Counted from the first letter of the stretch, positions 27,712 to 36,793 are shown. The stretch: DNA of 64,000 nt from Bacillota bacterium (GCA_023435895.1 JAEZLH010000016.1:50379-114378), one strand, 5' to 3'. Numbers and translations: made by a program. The notes: generated from the letters alone by a model not told the origin.

Positions 27712-28270
27712 TGTCTTCCGCTTCTTTCGGTTGATCTTCCTTTGTATACTCATAGAGTACACCATTTTTAACAATCTTTAGCTTTGCACCTGTAAAACCA
27801 CGTTTTCTTAATTCTTTTTGGAAGTTATATATCATAAAACCGTGAAATACGATTAATATATTCTCCTGCTCCCAATCAATGCGGTCTAGGAACTGATTGA
27901 TTCTTCTTCTCGTCTCCAATCTATTTTCCGGTTGGCTTTTCGATTTAAAATACCAGGCCAACCTTCCGCACAAATGCCATACTTCAAAAGGTAGCTTAAT
28001 TCGTTCCGTATGTATAAAAGGGGCTGTGTCCACTTCACGAAGCATCTTATCTAGTAATACATTTCCGCTATATACTTCCTTTGCTGTAGTAACCGCTCTG
28101 GGTAAATCACTTGCGTAGCATACTCCCCATTCAATTCCGTACATTTCTACTTTCTTCTTAATTACCTTTGATACCTCATATTTTTCGGACCATTCTCTGA
28201 ATTCCTCTGAGGTCATCATCTTCTTATGTGGGCAATTCACTTTAAAATGCCGCAGTAATCCTATACGCAT
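27683..28270 (-). CDS. Histidine phosphatase family protein (degenerate RHG motif)
   Basis: A 195-residue phosphoglycerate-mutase-like protein. The N-terminal motif reads GLLRHFKV, so the usual RHG is RHF. ASDLPRAVTTAKE and LIVFHGFMI, with the second histidine, follow at the expected spacing. The change of Gly to Phe after the catalytic His is odd, but the rest of the site is kept. The acidic tail ends in the overlap with rlmH. Substrate unknown. Confidence 0.82.
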   Translation of the reverse strand: MRIGLLRHFKVNCPHKKMMTSEEFREWSEKYEVSKVIKKKVEMYGIEWGVCYASDLPRAVTTAKEVYSGNVLLDKMLREVDTAPFIHTERIKLPFEVWHLCGRLAWYFKSKSQPENRLETRRRINQFLDRIDWEQENILIVFHGFMIYNFQKELRKRGFTGAKLKIVKNGVLYEYTKEDQPKEAEDNENNDTMCG

Positions 28271-28611
28271 ATTTTTCTCCTATTCGTATGACTTAAGCCT
28301 CTTACCTTGTCCACTCTTCATAACAGATGAGGTTCCATCATAGTTCTATTTTACATAGTATTAATGTGTTTTTCAAGGAAAACCAATAATCTCCATTCCA
28401 TTTGAGTATTAACGTGACTGCCTCAATGCTTCTAAAAGATCAGGAAGGAACGCTTCATTAATTAAACATACCCAATATCAAATAAATTTTTTATAAAATA
28501 AAGCTTTACTTTTTTTTTAGATTTAGTTCACCGGAAAAACACATTTTAATTTTATAGTATATACATAGACAGTGATAAAACACTTTCTACTCCCACCCTA
28601 TTATACGCAAA

Positions 28612-28639
28612 GATTATATGGCTCCCCTGCCATATAATC
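28612..28639. repeat. Perfect 11-bp inverted repeat
   Basis: GATTATATGGC and GCCATATAATC flank the 6-base loop TCCCCT, directly beside the terminator at 28641-28671. It has no T-run of its own; possibly a transcript-stabilising stem. Confidence 0.6.
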
Positions 28640-28640
28640 G

Positions 28641-28671
28641 AAAAAAGGAACCGTTCGCGGTTCCTTTTTTT
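28641..28671. terminator. Bidirectional terminator after mazF
   Basis: AAAAAAGGAACCG, loop TTCG, CGGTTCCTTTTTTT: a UUCG-type tetraloop hairpin with T-runs on both strands. It ends the rex-acpS-nnr-alr-mazF block. Confidence 0.93.
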
Positions 28672-28676
28672 GTTCA

Positions 28677-29045
28677 TCAACTACCAAAATATGTATCTAA
28701 AGAAAAACTAATAATAAGGGCTCTATCGATTTTCTTTAATACATCCCGATCCAAATGACAGACCTTTTCCTTGAGTCTGGATTTGTCAATAGTTCTTACC
28801 TGCTCCAGCAGTATAACCGAATCTTTAACAATTCCGTATTTTTCTGCATCCAATTCCACATGGGTAGGAAGTTTTGCTTTGTTCATTTTTGATGTAATGG
28901 CCGCACAAATTACGGTAGGACTATGTTTATTTCCTGTATCATTCTGAATAATCAGAACCGGCCTGACACCACCCTGCTCGGATCCGACTACCGGCCTCAG
29001 ATCCGCATAGAAGATATCTCCACGTTTAATTACCACTTTATTCAC
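28677..29045 (-). CDS. mazF: MazF/PemK-family endoribonuclease toxin
   Basis: An mRNA interferase of 122 residues. KRGDIFYADLRPVVGSEQGGVRPVLIIQND carries the conserved RGD..YADL start and the catalytic Arg region; ICAAITSK contains the catalytic Thr/Ser segment. It lies downstream of alr, as in bacilli and clostridia, but the 131-base gap between alr and mazF is too short for a normal MazE antitoxin. The start may be the GTG at 29045 or, with better spacing from GGAG, the GTG at 29036. Confidence 0.93.
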   Translation of the reverse strand: MNKVVIKRGDIFYADLRPVVGSEQGGVRPVLIIQNDTGNKHSPTVICAAITSKMNKAKLPTHVELDAEKYGIVKDSVILLEQVRTIDKSRLKEKVCHLDRDVLKKIDRALIISFSLDTYFGS

Positions 29046-29176
29046 ACTCCAATATTAGGCTAACCTTATTATTGCCAGTTTTTTCGTGTGTATACCATAA
29101 AGTGTATTCGTTTCATATTTCCCACGGCGATAATTCTTCTCGACGCAGTCGTTTTACTTTCGATTGAGCTGGAATA

Positions 29177-30334
29177 TTAATCATGATAAACTCGCGGAAT
29201 TCTTTTTCCTACCGTACATACCAGTTCATAAGGAAAAGAATGAGAACCCGAAGCAAGTTCTTCTGTGGTAATGATTGCATCACCATCTCTTCCGAGTAAA
29301 GTTACAATATCACCCTGTTTCACATTCTGAATTTCAGTTACATCTACCATGAATTGATCCATACAAATTCTTCCGATAATTGGGGCATACTGTCCGTGTA
29401 TAATTACTCTTCCGCTGTTGGAAAGATTTCTGGAATACCCATCTGCATAGCCTATCGGAATGGTTGCGATTGTAGTAGGCCTATCTGTAACAAAGGTCGC
29501 CCCATAACTGATTCCTATCCCCGACTCCACCTGCTTTACATAAACCACATGGGTTCTCAATTCCATTGCAGGAATCAGCTTCACCTCATCTTTATTTACC
29601 TGATCGGATGGATAAATTCCGTAGGTAGCAATGCCGCAACGTACCATATTGAAATAGGCTTGCGGAAGCTCAATAATCCCCGCACTATTCGCCAAATGCT
29701 TAATCGGAATATTAATTTGTTCCTGTTCCAGCAAACGATTAAACTTTATGTATCTGTCAAGCTGCACCAATGCACTGCTTTTTTCTGTTTCATCTGCACG
29801 TGCAAAATGTGAGAACAGCCCTTCGATTTGAATGGAGGGAAGTTTCAACATCTTTTTAATAATTTCAACGCTTTCTGTTGTATCCGGAAATCCAATACGG
29901 CTCATACCGGTATCCAATTTGATATGCACCTTGGCAATCTTCCCCTGGCGTTTTGCCTCTATTGATAACTCTTTTACCATATCGTATTGAAAAACAGTTT
30001 GAGTAATATCATATGATACTACCAGGTCAAATTGTTCCTTTGAGGTAAACCCAAGTATTAAAATTGGTTTTTTAATTCCAGCTTTTCGAAGCTCTACTGC
30101 TTCCTCAATAATTGCTACACCATATGCATCCACATTACTGTCTTCTTCTAACATCATTGCAATAGGAACTGCACCATGCCCATATCCGTCCGCTTTGATG
30201 ATTGCCATCAACTTTGTTCCAGGATTAAGCTTTTTGTGCATTTGGTGAATATTTTCCTGAATTGCATTTAAATTAATATCCGCTTGAACTCTGTAGTAAT
30301 TTTGCTTTATCTGTGTATCGTATTCTTCCTTCAT
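29177..30334 (-). CDS. alr: Alanine racemase
   Basis: Interconverts L- and D-alanine with PLP, supplying D-Ala for peptidoglycan. The cofactor lysine is in MAIIKADGYGHGA, the substrate stretch HIKLDTGMSRIGF is present, and the second catalytic residue Tyr is in GISYGATFV. QFMVDVTEIQNVKQGDIVTLLG belongs to the C-terminal beta domain. At 385 residues it is full length, ending in the usual GKRIPRVY. It lies 54 bases from nnr and upstream of mazF. Confidence 0.97.
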   Translation of the reverse strand: MKEEYDTQIKQNYYRVQADINLNAIQENIHQMHKKLNPGTKLMAIIKADGYGHGAVPIAMMLEEDSNVDAYGVAIIEEAVELRKAGIKKPILILGFTSKEQFDLVVSYDITQTVFQYDMVKELSIEAKRQGKIAKVHIKLDTGMSRIGFPDTTESVEIIKKMLKLPSIQIEGLFSHFARADETEKSSALVQLDRYIKFNRLLEQEQINIPIKHLANSAGIIELPQAYFNMVRCGIATYGIYPSDQVNKDEVKLIPAMELRTHVVYVKQVESGIGISYGATFVTDRPTTIATIPIGYADGYSRNLSNSGRVIIHGQYAPIIGRICMDQFMVDVTEIQNVKQGDIVTLLGRDGDAIITTEELASGSHSFPYELVCTVGKRIPRVYHD

Positions 30335-30388
30335 AATCCTTTTGCTAGCCTTTCCGCATCGTTGCGATTCCTGTTTTGTGAAACAGGT

Positions 30389-31984
30389 TCATCGCTGCCT
30401 TCTGTCATGAACCGCACGAAGAAGCACGGTTTCAATGTGATCCACAATGTCACTTGCCATCATGGAATATGATCCTCTCTTTTTTGCTGCCTCATCGCCC
30501 GCAAGCCCATGCACATAAACGGCAAAACAAGTTGCTTCATAACTTGGCATGCCTTGTGCAATCAGTGCTGCAATTATCCCGGTCAATACATCACCGCTGC
30601 CTGCAGTAGCCATCCCATTATTGCCGGAGACATTAATATACCTCTGATTGGCTTGGGTTACGATAGTACGGGCATCCTTAATTGCATATATCAAATTATT
30701 ATTATAAGAACATTGAATTGCGGTGTCAACCAGATTATTGACAATATTCGTTAGTGGACACCCTAGCAATCCAGATAATTCCTTCAAATGTGGTGTTAAA
30801 ATAATCTGTCCCTTTAACACGTCAGCCAAGTATTTCAGCCTTCGTTTTTGTTTGTCTACACTGCATTCCTTTAATTCATTTTCGTCAAGTTCATCAATAT
30901 ACTGGTTCGTTCGTTGAGCCATTAAATTAATCCCGTCCGCATCTATGATTAACGGTGTCTTACAATGCTTTAAAACAATCTCTAGCAGCTGATCGCTTTC
31001 CCGCGTCACTCCAATTCCGGGTCCGAAAACCACAACATCAGCCCAATGCAAATCATCAATAATTTTATTTTGGCATTCTTCCAATGTGTTTCTATGATCA
31101 TCATAAGCATGAAACAGAGCCTCGGGTAATATGGATTGCAAAATTTCTCGGTTCTCCATTGTTGTCAATATTTTCACCATACCAGCCCCGGTTCGATAGG
31201 CAGCCTTCGCGGACAGATAGGATGCGCCGCTCATTCCCATACTACCGGCAATGACCAGCACTTTTCCAAAAGAACCTTTATTCCCGTAACTGTTCCTTTG
31301 AGGGAGCAGGGAAAGATCCTCCGTTTCAAAACATACCATATTAGTTTTCATAACATTCTCTGCCACTAGGGCAAATCCGATATCTGCAACTGATATTTCT
31401 CCTGCATAATCCGCTCCGGGATATAAGAGGAGCCCAATCTTATGATAGCCAAATGTAATTGTATAATCCGCTCGAACTGCTGCGTTCATTATACTTCCGT
31501 TATCCGCAGAGATTCCGGAGGGAATGTCAATAGAATACACCACCGACTGCAATCTGTTGATTTGCTTGATAATATCTTCATATTCACCGCTGACCGCTCT
31601 TGAAAGACCAACTCCGAATATGGCATCAATCACTATATTATATTCATAAAGCTTATTAGTGTGTTCAAAGGGTATTCCTAAATTCCTTGCAATTTGAAGC
31701 TGCTTTTGAAATCCATGGGAGGATTTCTGCTCTCTGCCAATAAAAAGAAGAGCAACATGGTAACCCTGTAAATACAGAATTCTACCTGTTGCAATCCCAT
31801 CACCGCCATTATTACCAGGACCGCATACAACCAGTATCCGATCCTCTTTTTTTAGATTTTGTTTCATTACTTCTACAACCGCACTAGCTGCACGTTCCAT
31901 TAACACTTCCTGAGGTATGCCCAGTGTAGAAATTGTGTATTCATCAATCGCCTTCATCTCTGAAGAATTCATTACGAATCTCAT
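30389..31984 (-). CDS. nnr: Bifunctional NAD(P)H-hydrate epimerase / ADP-dependent dehydratase
   Basis: Repairs hydrated NADH and NADPH. The N-terminal half (about 1-220) is the epimerase with VVCGPGNNGGDG (YjeF_N motif) and YSIDIPSGI. The C-terminal half is the ribokinase-like dehydratase with VLVIAGSMGMSGA, FGPGIG, IIDADGINLM, LTPHLKELS and the catalytic NGMATAGSGDVLTG. The two domains are fused, as in E. coli YjeF, 531 residues in all. Its ATG overlaps the acpS stop by four bases. Confidence 0.96.
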   Translation of the reverse strand: MRFVMNSSEMKAIDEYTISTLGIPQEVLMERAASAVVEVMKQNLKKEDRILVVCGPGNNGGDGIATGRILYLQGYHVALLFIGREQKSSHGFQKQLQIARNLGIPFEHTNKLYEYNIVIDAIFGVGLSRAVSGEYEDIIKQINRLQSVVYSIDIPSGISADNGSIMNAAVRADYTITFGYHKIGLLLYPGADYAGEISVADIGFALVAENVMKTNMVCFETEDLSLLPQRNSYGNKGSFGKVLVIAGSMGMSGASYLSAKAAYRTGAGMVKILTTMENREILQSILPEALFHAYDDHRNTLEECQNKIIDDLHWADVVVFGPGIGVTRESDQLLEIVLKHCKTPLIIDADGINLMAQRTNQYIDELDENELKECSVDKQKRRLKYLADVLKGQIILTPHLKELSGLLGCPLTNIVNNLVDTAIQCSYNNNLIYAIKDARTIVTQANQRYINVSGNNGMATAGSGDVLTGIIAALIAQGMPSYEATCFAVYVHGLAGDEAAKKRGSYSMMASDIVDHIETVLLRAVHDRRQR

Positions 31985-32346
31985 ACCATATTCTCTCCAA
32001 TCACAAATGAATTTGCATATTCCTTCGTATTGGTTATGGAAACATGAATGTTTATTACCCCTTGCCTGTTAGCAATTTCTAAAGCATTTCCATAAAGAGT
32101 AACGTAGGGTTTACCTAAAGAATCCCGCAAAACCTCAACCTCACCGGGAAAAAATCCTCGAAACCCAGTGCCAAGCATCTTTGCCACCGCTTCCTTTACA
32201 GCAAAATTATCGGCTGCCTTTCGCATATCCCCACCAAATAATTCTATTTCTTTCTCGGTATAATATTTTTTTAAAAAACTCTCATTCTTACAAGCCTTAA
32301 CAACCCGCTCTATTTCAATTAAATCCACACCAATTCCGGTAATCAT
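31981..32346 (-). CDS. acpS: Holo-[acyl-carrier-protein] synthase
   Basis: Transfers 4'-phosphopantetheine from CoA to apo-ACP. The 121-residue protein has the two AcpS signatures: GIGVDLIEIERV with the metal-binding Asp8, and FAVKEAVAKMLGTG with the catalytic Glu and Lys. The C-terminal HVSITNTKEYA is normal. AAGGAAAGG lies 11 bases before the ATG. The order acpS-nnr-alr is common in Firmicutes. Confidence 0.96.
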   Translation of the reverse strand: MITGIGVDLIEIERVVKACKNESFLKKYYTEKEIELFGGDMRKAADNFAVKEAVAKMLGTGFRGFFPGEVEVLRDSLGKPYVTLYGNALEIANRQGVINIHVSITNTKEYANSFVIGENMV

Positions 32347-32524
32347 AATGACTCGCGCCTTTCCTTAAAACTATGGCGATAATTGCGAAACACATCGGTC
32401 TCTGCTTATCATATCAGGAATACAATTTTAACGCTAAAGCCTGTCCTTAGGGCTGGGCAACCTTAAGCGGGAAATTCGTATTACTGAGATGATAAATCTA
32501 TGAGTAAATCGTCTGCAATTCTTA

Positions 32525-33139
32525 CTATTGGTTTTTATTATTCTCTCTGTCGAACAACTCCATTAATTCGGCCCCTAAAATATCGTGCATATAGGTATAA
32601 ATCATTGAGTTCTTCTCTTCCAGCTCCTGTTTAATCAGGATTTTAACTTTCAACTCTTCTCGCATTCGAAGAATCCATTCAGCTACATTATTCAATTCTT
32701 CTTTGTTGTTTTCCAACTTATCATAAAAGATGTTAATACTTGCTGCCATCAATTCTTCATTTACTTCTTTAATGCGATAGGGTATTTCTGCTAACTCATC
32801 CATAGCATCATCTATTTTGATATTAAGTTCTGTTATAAATTGTTTGTTTTGTTCCAGTTTTTTTGCTTTTGCTTTCCCAAGCGTATCAGAACCAACTTCC
32901 ATATTATCCATAATCTCTTTTAATAGATTATTCTTTAACTTCTTCATATCCTTAATATCATTAACCAGTTTCCCCTGTTGTTTCAAAAGATTATTTAACT
33001 TACGTTCAAGTTCCTTCATCGCAGGCGTTTTTTGGTCAGCAGAAAATAATTCATGCCATCTGTTATCCAATACCAGAATTGGAAGCTTTCTGTCTTTCAC
33101 TATTTTATTAAAATCGATTCGTTTGGTCTTCTTTCCCAT
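32525..33139 (-). CDS. Coiled-coil protein of unknown function
   Basis: A soluble 204-residue protein downstream of rex. After a short N-terminal segment with KLPILVLDNRWHELF, most of the chain is predicted to form long charged helices with heptad character (about 40-135). There is no signal peptide or membrane segment. I do not recognise a domain name. Location between rex and acpS suggests it belongs to this operon, separated from rex by 34 bases. Confidence 0.8.
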   Translation of the reverse strand: MGKKTKRIDFNKIVKDRKLPILVLDNRWHELFSADQKTPAMKELERKLNNLLKQQGKLVNDIKDMKKLKNNLLKEIMDNMEVGSDTLGKAKAKKLEQNKQFITELNIKIDDAMDELAEIPYRIKEVNEELMAASINIFYDKLENNKEELNNVAEWILRMREELKVKILIKQELEEKNSMIYTYMHDILGAELMELFDRENNKNQ

Positions 33140-33173
33140 TCACAGGCCCCCGAACTTTATCTTTATACCATGG

Positions 33174-33809
33174 TTAAATTTTTTCTTTTCCAGATAATCT
33201 GTAGGATAATTTCATAAGACTTTCCGCCAAATGTACATTTTCTACCGTAACACCCTTTGGTAGGTTTAAGTCAGTCGGTGCAAAATTCCAAATACCCTTT
33301 ACTCCCCAGTTTGAGAGATCCATAGCGATACCCGCCGCTTTAGTCTTTGGAACTGTAATCGCTGCAATATCCACTTTATGGGTTTTAATATACTCTTCCA
33401 AATCATCTCCTGATATAATCGGAATTCCTCTAACTTCTGTTCCAATTAATTCTGGATTGATGTCAAAGATACTTTTTATAAAAAAACCTCTACGTTCAAA
33501 ATCAACATAGTTGGCAAGTGCAAAACCCAAATTACCAGCACCGATAATAATCATGTTATATTTTGTATCCAGTCCTAAAATCTTCCCAATTTCCGAATGC
33601 AAATATTCCACATTATATCCGTAACCTTGCTGACCAAAGCCGCCAAAATTATTCAAATCCTGTCTTATCTGAGAAGCGGTGACTTTCATCTTTTCACTTA
33701 GCTCTTTCGAAGAAATGCGGACAACATCCTTTTCCAGCAAATCTCCTAAATAGCGATAATATCTCGGTAATCTATTGATAACTGCTTTCGAAATATCTTT
33801 CTTATACAA
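33174..33809 (-). CDS. rex: Redox-sensing transcriptional repressor Rex
   Basis: Rex senses the NADH/NAD+ ratio and represses fermentation genes when NADH is low. The N-terminal winged helix includes LPRYYRYL and SQIRQDLNNFGGFGQQGYGYNVEYL; the Rossmann domain has IIIGAGNLGFALANY and then FDINPELIG. The length of 211 is standard. As an energy-state regulator it is probably autoregulated (weak site at 33855-33872). Confidence 0.96.
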   Translation of the reverse strand: MYKKDISKAVINRLPRYYRYLGDLLEKDVVRISSKELSEKMKVTASQIRQDLNNFGGFGQQGYGYNVEYLHSEIGKILGLDTKYNMIIIGAGNLGFALANYVDFERRGFFIKSIFDINPELIGTEVRGIPIISGDDLEEYIKTHKVDIAAITVPKTKAAGIAMDLSNWGVKGIWNFAPTDLNLPKGVTVENVHLAESLMKLSYRLSGKEKI

Positions 33810-33854
33810 TTTATACCCTCCTTGTCTGCTACACTATTCTTTTATTATATTGAA

Positions 33855-33872
33855 TTGTTAATAAAAAGTCAA
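33855..33872 (-). promoter_or_regulatory. Possible Rex half-site upstream of rex
   Basis: TTGTTAA is a perfect half of the Rex box TTGTTAA-N4-TTAACAA; the other half matches only at three of seven bases. About 45 bases upstream of the rex start. Confidence 0.3.
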
Positions 33873-33897
33873 ATGCGTTTCAAGGTTTTACACACGA

Positions 33898-33922
33898 ACA
33901 GACCGCCAATACGGCGGTCTGT
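33898..33922 (-). terminator. Hairpin after the BlaR1-like gene
   Basis: ACAGACCGCC and GGCGGTCTGT form a perfect 10-bp stem with a 5-base loop, 20 bases beyond the BlaR1-like stop codon. The following minus-strand sequence is only weakly T-rich, so termination may be partial. Confidence 0.6.
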
Positions 33923-33941
33923 GATATGTTAAAACTACTGC

Positions 33942-35996
33942 TTAATCAAAGGCATTTTCACTAAATTTCACTGTTTGTGCAAATTCGATTGCGTCCTCCT
34001 TTGAGAAATATTTCTCATTTAATGTAAAGCAATATGCGCTATGAAAATTATCTTTCGCAAAAAATATTCTCCAAACTTTTGAGGTCAGCTGATCTTCTGG
34101 AATCTCATGACCGGATTCCTTGGCTTTCTCCGCCTCAGCGGCGGTATATAAGTCTAAGCTCCACTCGGTCAGAACTGCCTGTTCTGTAAGACCATTAAGT
34201 TGCATAGGTTCACCAATTTCAGCCACATGATTTTCTTGAAGCGTACCGCCAATCAGTCTTCCATTCTTAAACCGAACAGCTCCACCTGCCTCTAATGAGG
34301 TTACATCCTTCGGCAAATATAGCACGGCACCGGGAGCATACCAATCCATAGGCGCAAAGGAATCCTTAGGTGATTGGGGTAGCTTTTTATCCTTCAAAAA
34401 TAATACTCCTCCTACATATCCGATACCCTTTTCAAATTCGCTTTGTGTAAAGCCCTTTGGCAATTCATAGCTTACCATTTTATTAAAATTCTCCGACAGC
34501 TTTCTTGTTGATTCCGCATTGATTTGACATTCAAAACCAGAGCTTTCCTTTATTTTTTGAGATAGCGAGATTAATTCATAAACCTTCTCTTCAGAACTAC
34601 CGTAGCTTTTAATATCTTTGATTCCTGATACCTGCATCATCGCTTCGTTATAGCTCACTGTTTTCGAATACTCTTCCCCCATTTGATTGATGAGATAATT
34701 CCATTGGATTTGATCGGCATTATCAATTAATGCTAGAAGCAGAGCGGAATCTTTACCCATTCTTTGAATTGCTTCATCTTCCATCTCCGGCTTGTTTTTC
34801 AGATTAACTCGAAGTACATATGGCCTTGCTTTTGTTTCAAGTGCAATGGTGTAATCTCCAAACTCTTTCTGTACCTCCAGTAAACCAAGTAATCGTCCGT
34901 CATGGGGAGCATCTCCAATATATTTATTTTTATTGTCGAAGAGTATTTTTGCAAAATCCTTATCATCCTTTGGTTTTTGCTCCGTTTGGGGTGATATTAT
35001 TCCTCCATTATCATTGGCGGGGGGATTGGCAGCACATGCAATTCCGGTAATAATACATATTCCAAAAACAATTATTAATATCCATTTCTTAGGTTTTTGA
35101 AATCTCAAAACATTTTTAATTCTTGCTTTCGCAGAGGATTCTCCAAAAGCCAGAGGACCATATAATAGCGTTTGACGAGCTCCTGCAAAAGCCAGTAGGG
35201 ACTCACTGTATATCCCTTTCATCTTCCCGCCCATATCACTGATGATTTTTTCGTCGCAGCTCATCTCCATGTCCTTATTCATACAATAAAAGGCTATCCA
35301 TACCAGAGGATTGAACCAATGAAGTATTAATATACCAAAAGCCAACGGCTTAATTATGTGATCCAGGCGATGAATATGGTGCTTTTCATGTCTGATGATA
35401 TAATCAAATTCCTCCTGTTTCAGACGAAACGGTATATATATCCTGGGCTTTATGATACCCAGTACAAAGGGTGAAGGAATTCTGTCGCATTCGTAAATAT
35501 TGTCTTTTAACAACACTGCTTTTTGGAGCTTATTCCTTAACTTTAGGTAGGTAACTAAACCATATAAAAGCAGCGTAATGATACCAACCATCCAAATACA
35601 AGTGACCGTGATCGTAATAATTTGCAATGGACTGACACTCTTACTCGGTATCGTAGCCGGTATATAATTATTAATCACTTCACTTACCTTGGAAGTCCCG
35701 TTTGCAACCACCGGATTTTTCATTACACTGATACCCAATGGAATATAATCCATACTTCCTGCAACAGATGTAACTTTCTCACTTCTAATCCATCCTGCAT
35801 TAAACACACTTAAGACGGAAGAAAATGAAAAGGAACTCAGCAATCGAAAGCCTGCCACACTCCATAACATATAGGAAAAAATCTTCGGTACCCGATGAAG
35901 CATTATTCTTACTAGCAATATAGCGAGGATGACATAACTAGCTGTTATGCTCATACTTAATATCTTAATAAATAGCTCTTCTAGAATTATTCTCAC
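33942..35996 (-). CDS. BlaR1/MecR1-like M56 metallopeptidase sensor
   Basis: A 684-residue membrane protein. The N-terminal half has about four hydrophobic segments and the M56 zinc-protease site YIIRHEKHHIHRLD (HEXXH), followed by MNKDMEMSCDEKI with the third zinc ligand. After another membrane segment (about 300-320) an extracellular C-terminal part of roughly 360 residues replaces the penicillin-binding sensor of BlaR1; it has no SxxK or SxN serine-lactamase motifs that I can see. It lies downstream of a BlaI-like repressor. The start is GTG. The ligand is unknown. Confidence 0.85.
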   Translation of the reverse strand: MRIILEELFIKILSMSITASYVILAILLVRIMLHRVPKIFSYMLWSVAGFRLLSSFSFSSVLSVFNAGWIRSEKVTSVAGSMDYIPLGISVMKNPVVANGTSKVSEVINNYIPATIPSKSVSPLQIITITVTCIWMVGIITLLLYGLVTYLKLRNKLQKAVLLKDNIYECDRIPSPFVLGIIKPRIYIPFRLKQEEFDYIIRHEKHHIHRLDHIIKPLAFGILILHWFNPLVWIAFYCMNKDMEMSCDEKIISDMGGKMKGIYSESLLAFAGARQTLLYGPLAFGESSAKARIKNVLRFQKPKKWILIIVFGICIITGIACAANPPANDNGGIISPQTEQKPKDDKDFAKILFDNKNKYIGDAPHDGRLLGLLEVQKEFGDYTIALETKARPYVLRVNLKNKPEMEDEAIQRMGKDSALLLALIDNADQIQWNYLINQMGEEYSKTVSYNEAMMQVSGIKDIKSYGSSEEKVYELISLSQKIKESSGFECQINAESTRKLSENFNKMVSYELPKGFTQSEFEKGIGYVGGVLFLKDKKLPQSPKDSFAPMDWYAPGAVLYLPKDVTSLEAGGAVRFKNGRLIGGTLQENHVAEIGEPMQLNGLTEQAVLTEWSLDLYTAAEAEKAKESGHEIPEDQLTSKVWRIFFAKDNFHSAYCFTLNEKYFSKEDAIEFAQTVKFSENAFD

Positions 35997-36074
35997 CCTA
36001 TCCCACCTTTCTTTGTTTTCATTTCTAAGTTATGATGAAACACTATTATTCACCGATTTGATTTATATAAAGTA

Positions 36075-36125
36075 GATTATGGTGTAAAAAAGTCTGTTTA
36101 CTGTGGCATAGCAATTTGCCTATGG
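36075..36125 (+). repeat. Dispersed repeat, copy C (partial)
   Basis: GATTATGGTGTAAAAAAG, then GTCTGTTTACTGTGGC and AGCAATTTGCC: a shortened relative of the repeats at 9371-9440 and 9523-9590, in the gap between the BlaR1- and BlaI-like genes. Confidence 0.5.
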
Positions 36126-36156
36126 ACTCTGTTGAAAGACCCCACCCTAATCAAAG

Positions 36157-36522
36157 TCAGTTACTTTCTTTATGTTCCTCAATCAAGCGCTTGATTTCTT
36201 CCGCCTCTTTATTCGAAATCTTCTTTCCACCCAGAAACGCTGCAATAAACTGTGGAAGAGAACCCTCAAAGGTACGTTCCATAAAATAATCACTTTCCAC
36301 CGCCTGAACCTCTTCTTTATACACAAGAACAGAGACGATTGCATTCTCATTCTTAATAAATCCTTTTTCACTCAGTTTTTTGATTGTAGTATAGGTAGTA
36401 GATTTCTTCCACCCCAACTTTTCCTTACAAAGCTCCACCAAATTCCCTGAGCCGACTGGTGCATTCTCCCACACGATTAACATAAATCGATAATCACTAT
36501 CACATAATTTTAAATTATCCAT
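36157..36522 (-). CDS. BlaI/MecI-family transcriptional repressor
   Basis: A 121-residue winged-helix repressor. LKLCDSDYRFMLIVWENAPVG, KSTTYTTIKKLSEKGFIK and the dimerising FEGSLPQFIAAFLGGKKIS tail match the family, which is inactivated by the partner M56 protease. GGGAGG precedes the ATG. With the BlaR1-like gene 160 bases downstream it forms a sensor-repressor pair. No beta-lactamase gene is adjacent, so the regulated target is unknown. Confidence 0.92.
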   Translation of the reverse strand: MDNLKLCDSDYRFMLIVWENAPVGSGNLVELCKEKLGWKKSTTYTTIKKLSEKGFIKNENAIVSVLVYKEEVQAVESDYFMERTFEGSLPQFIAAFLGGKKISNKEAEEIKRLIEEHKESN

Positions 36523-36580
36523 ACTGCCTCCCTTGCTTCATAAATATTATAATAAGCTTTCATTATCTTAAACAGAAATG

Positions 36581-36622
36581 GTCTATAATCACCGACCCAA
36601 GTAAAGTCTATAACTACCGACC
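36581..36622 (-). promoter_or_regulatory. Direct repeats upstream of the BlaI-like gene
   Basis: GTCTATAATCACCGACC (36581-36597) and GTCTATAACTACCGACC (36606-36622) match at 15 of 17 bases and start 25 bases apart, 58-100 bases upstream of the repressor gene. Spacing of about two and a half helical turns suggests a binding site, perhaps for the repressor itself, although BlaI sites are usually palindromes. Confidence 0.45.
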
Positions 36623-36793
36623 ACATTTGTCAAGTGCTATTTTACAACTTCAACCTTTTTTATTTAACTTAGTATTATGAAAATAATTAATATCTCTGCT
36701 TCACAATCACAATATTTCTGGCAAAATGTTAACCTTGAAGTTATAATATTTTTAAATTCTTTACAACGCCAATACTTATAAGGAGATAAACGA

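Larger units (their letters stand above)
28271..28676. other. Intergenic region with two hairpins
   Basis: No convincing gene in these 406 bases. A short open stretch on the minus strand encodes a protein-like tail containing CLINEAFLPDLLEALRQSR but has no start codon. The mazF-side end carries the hairpins at 28612-28639 and 28641-28671. Confidence 0.5.

Noticed and set aside
29354..29812. 152-codon + strand ORF opposite alr
   Set aside because: Antisense shadow of a well-supported alanine racemase gene.
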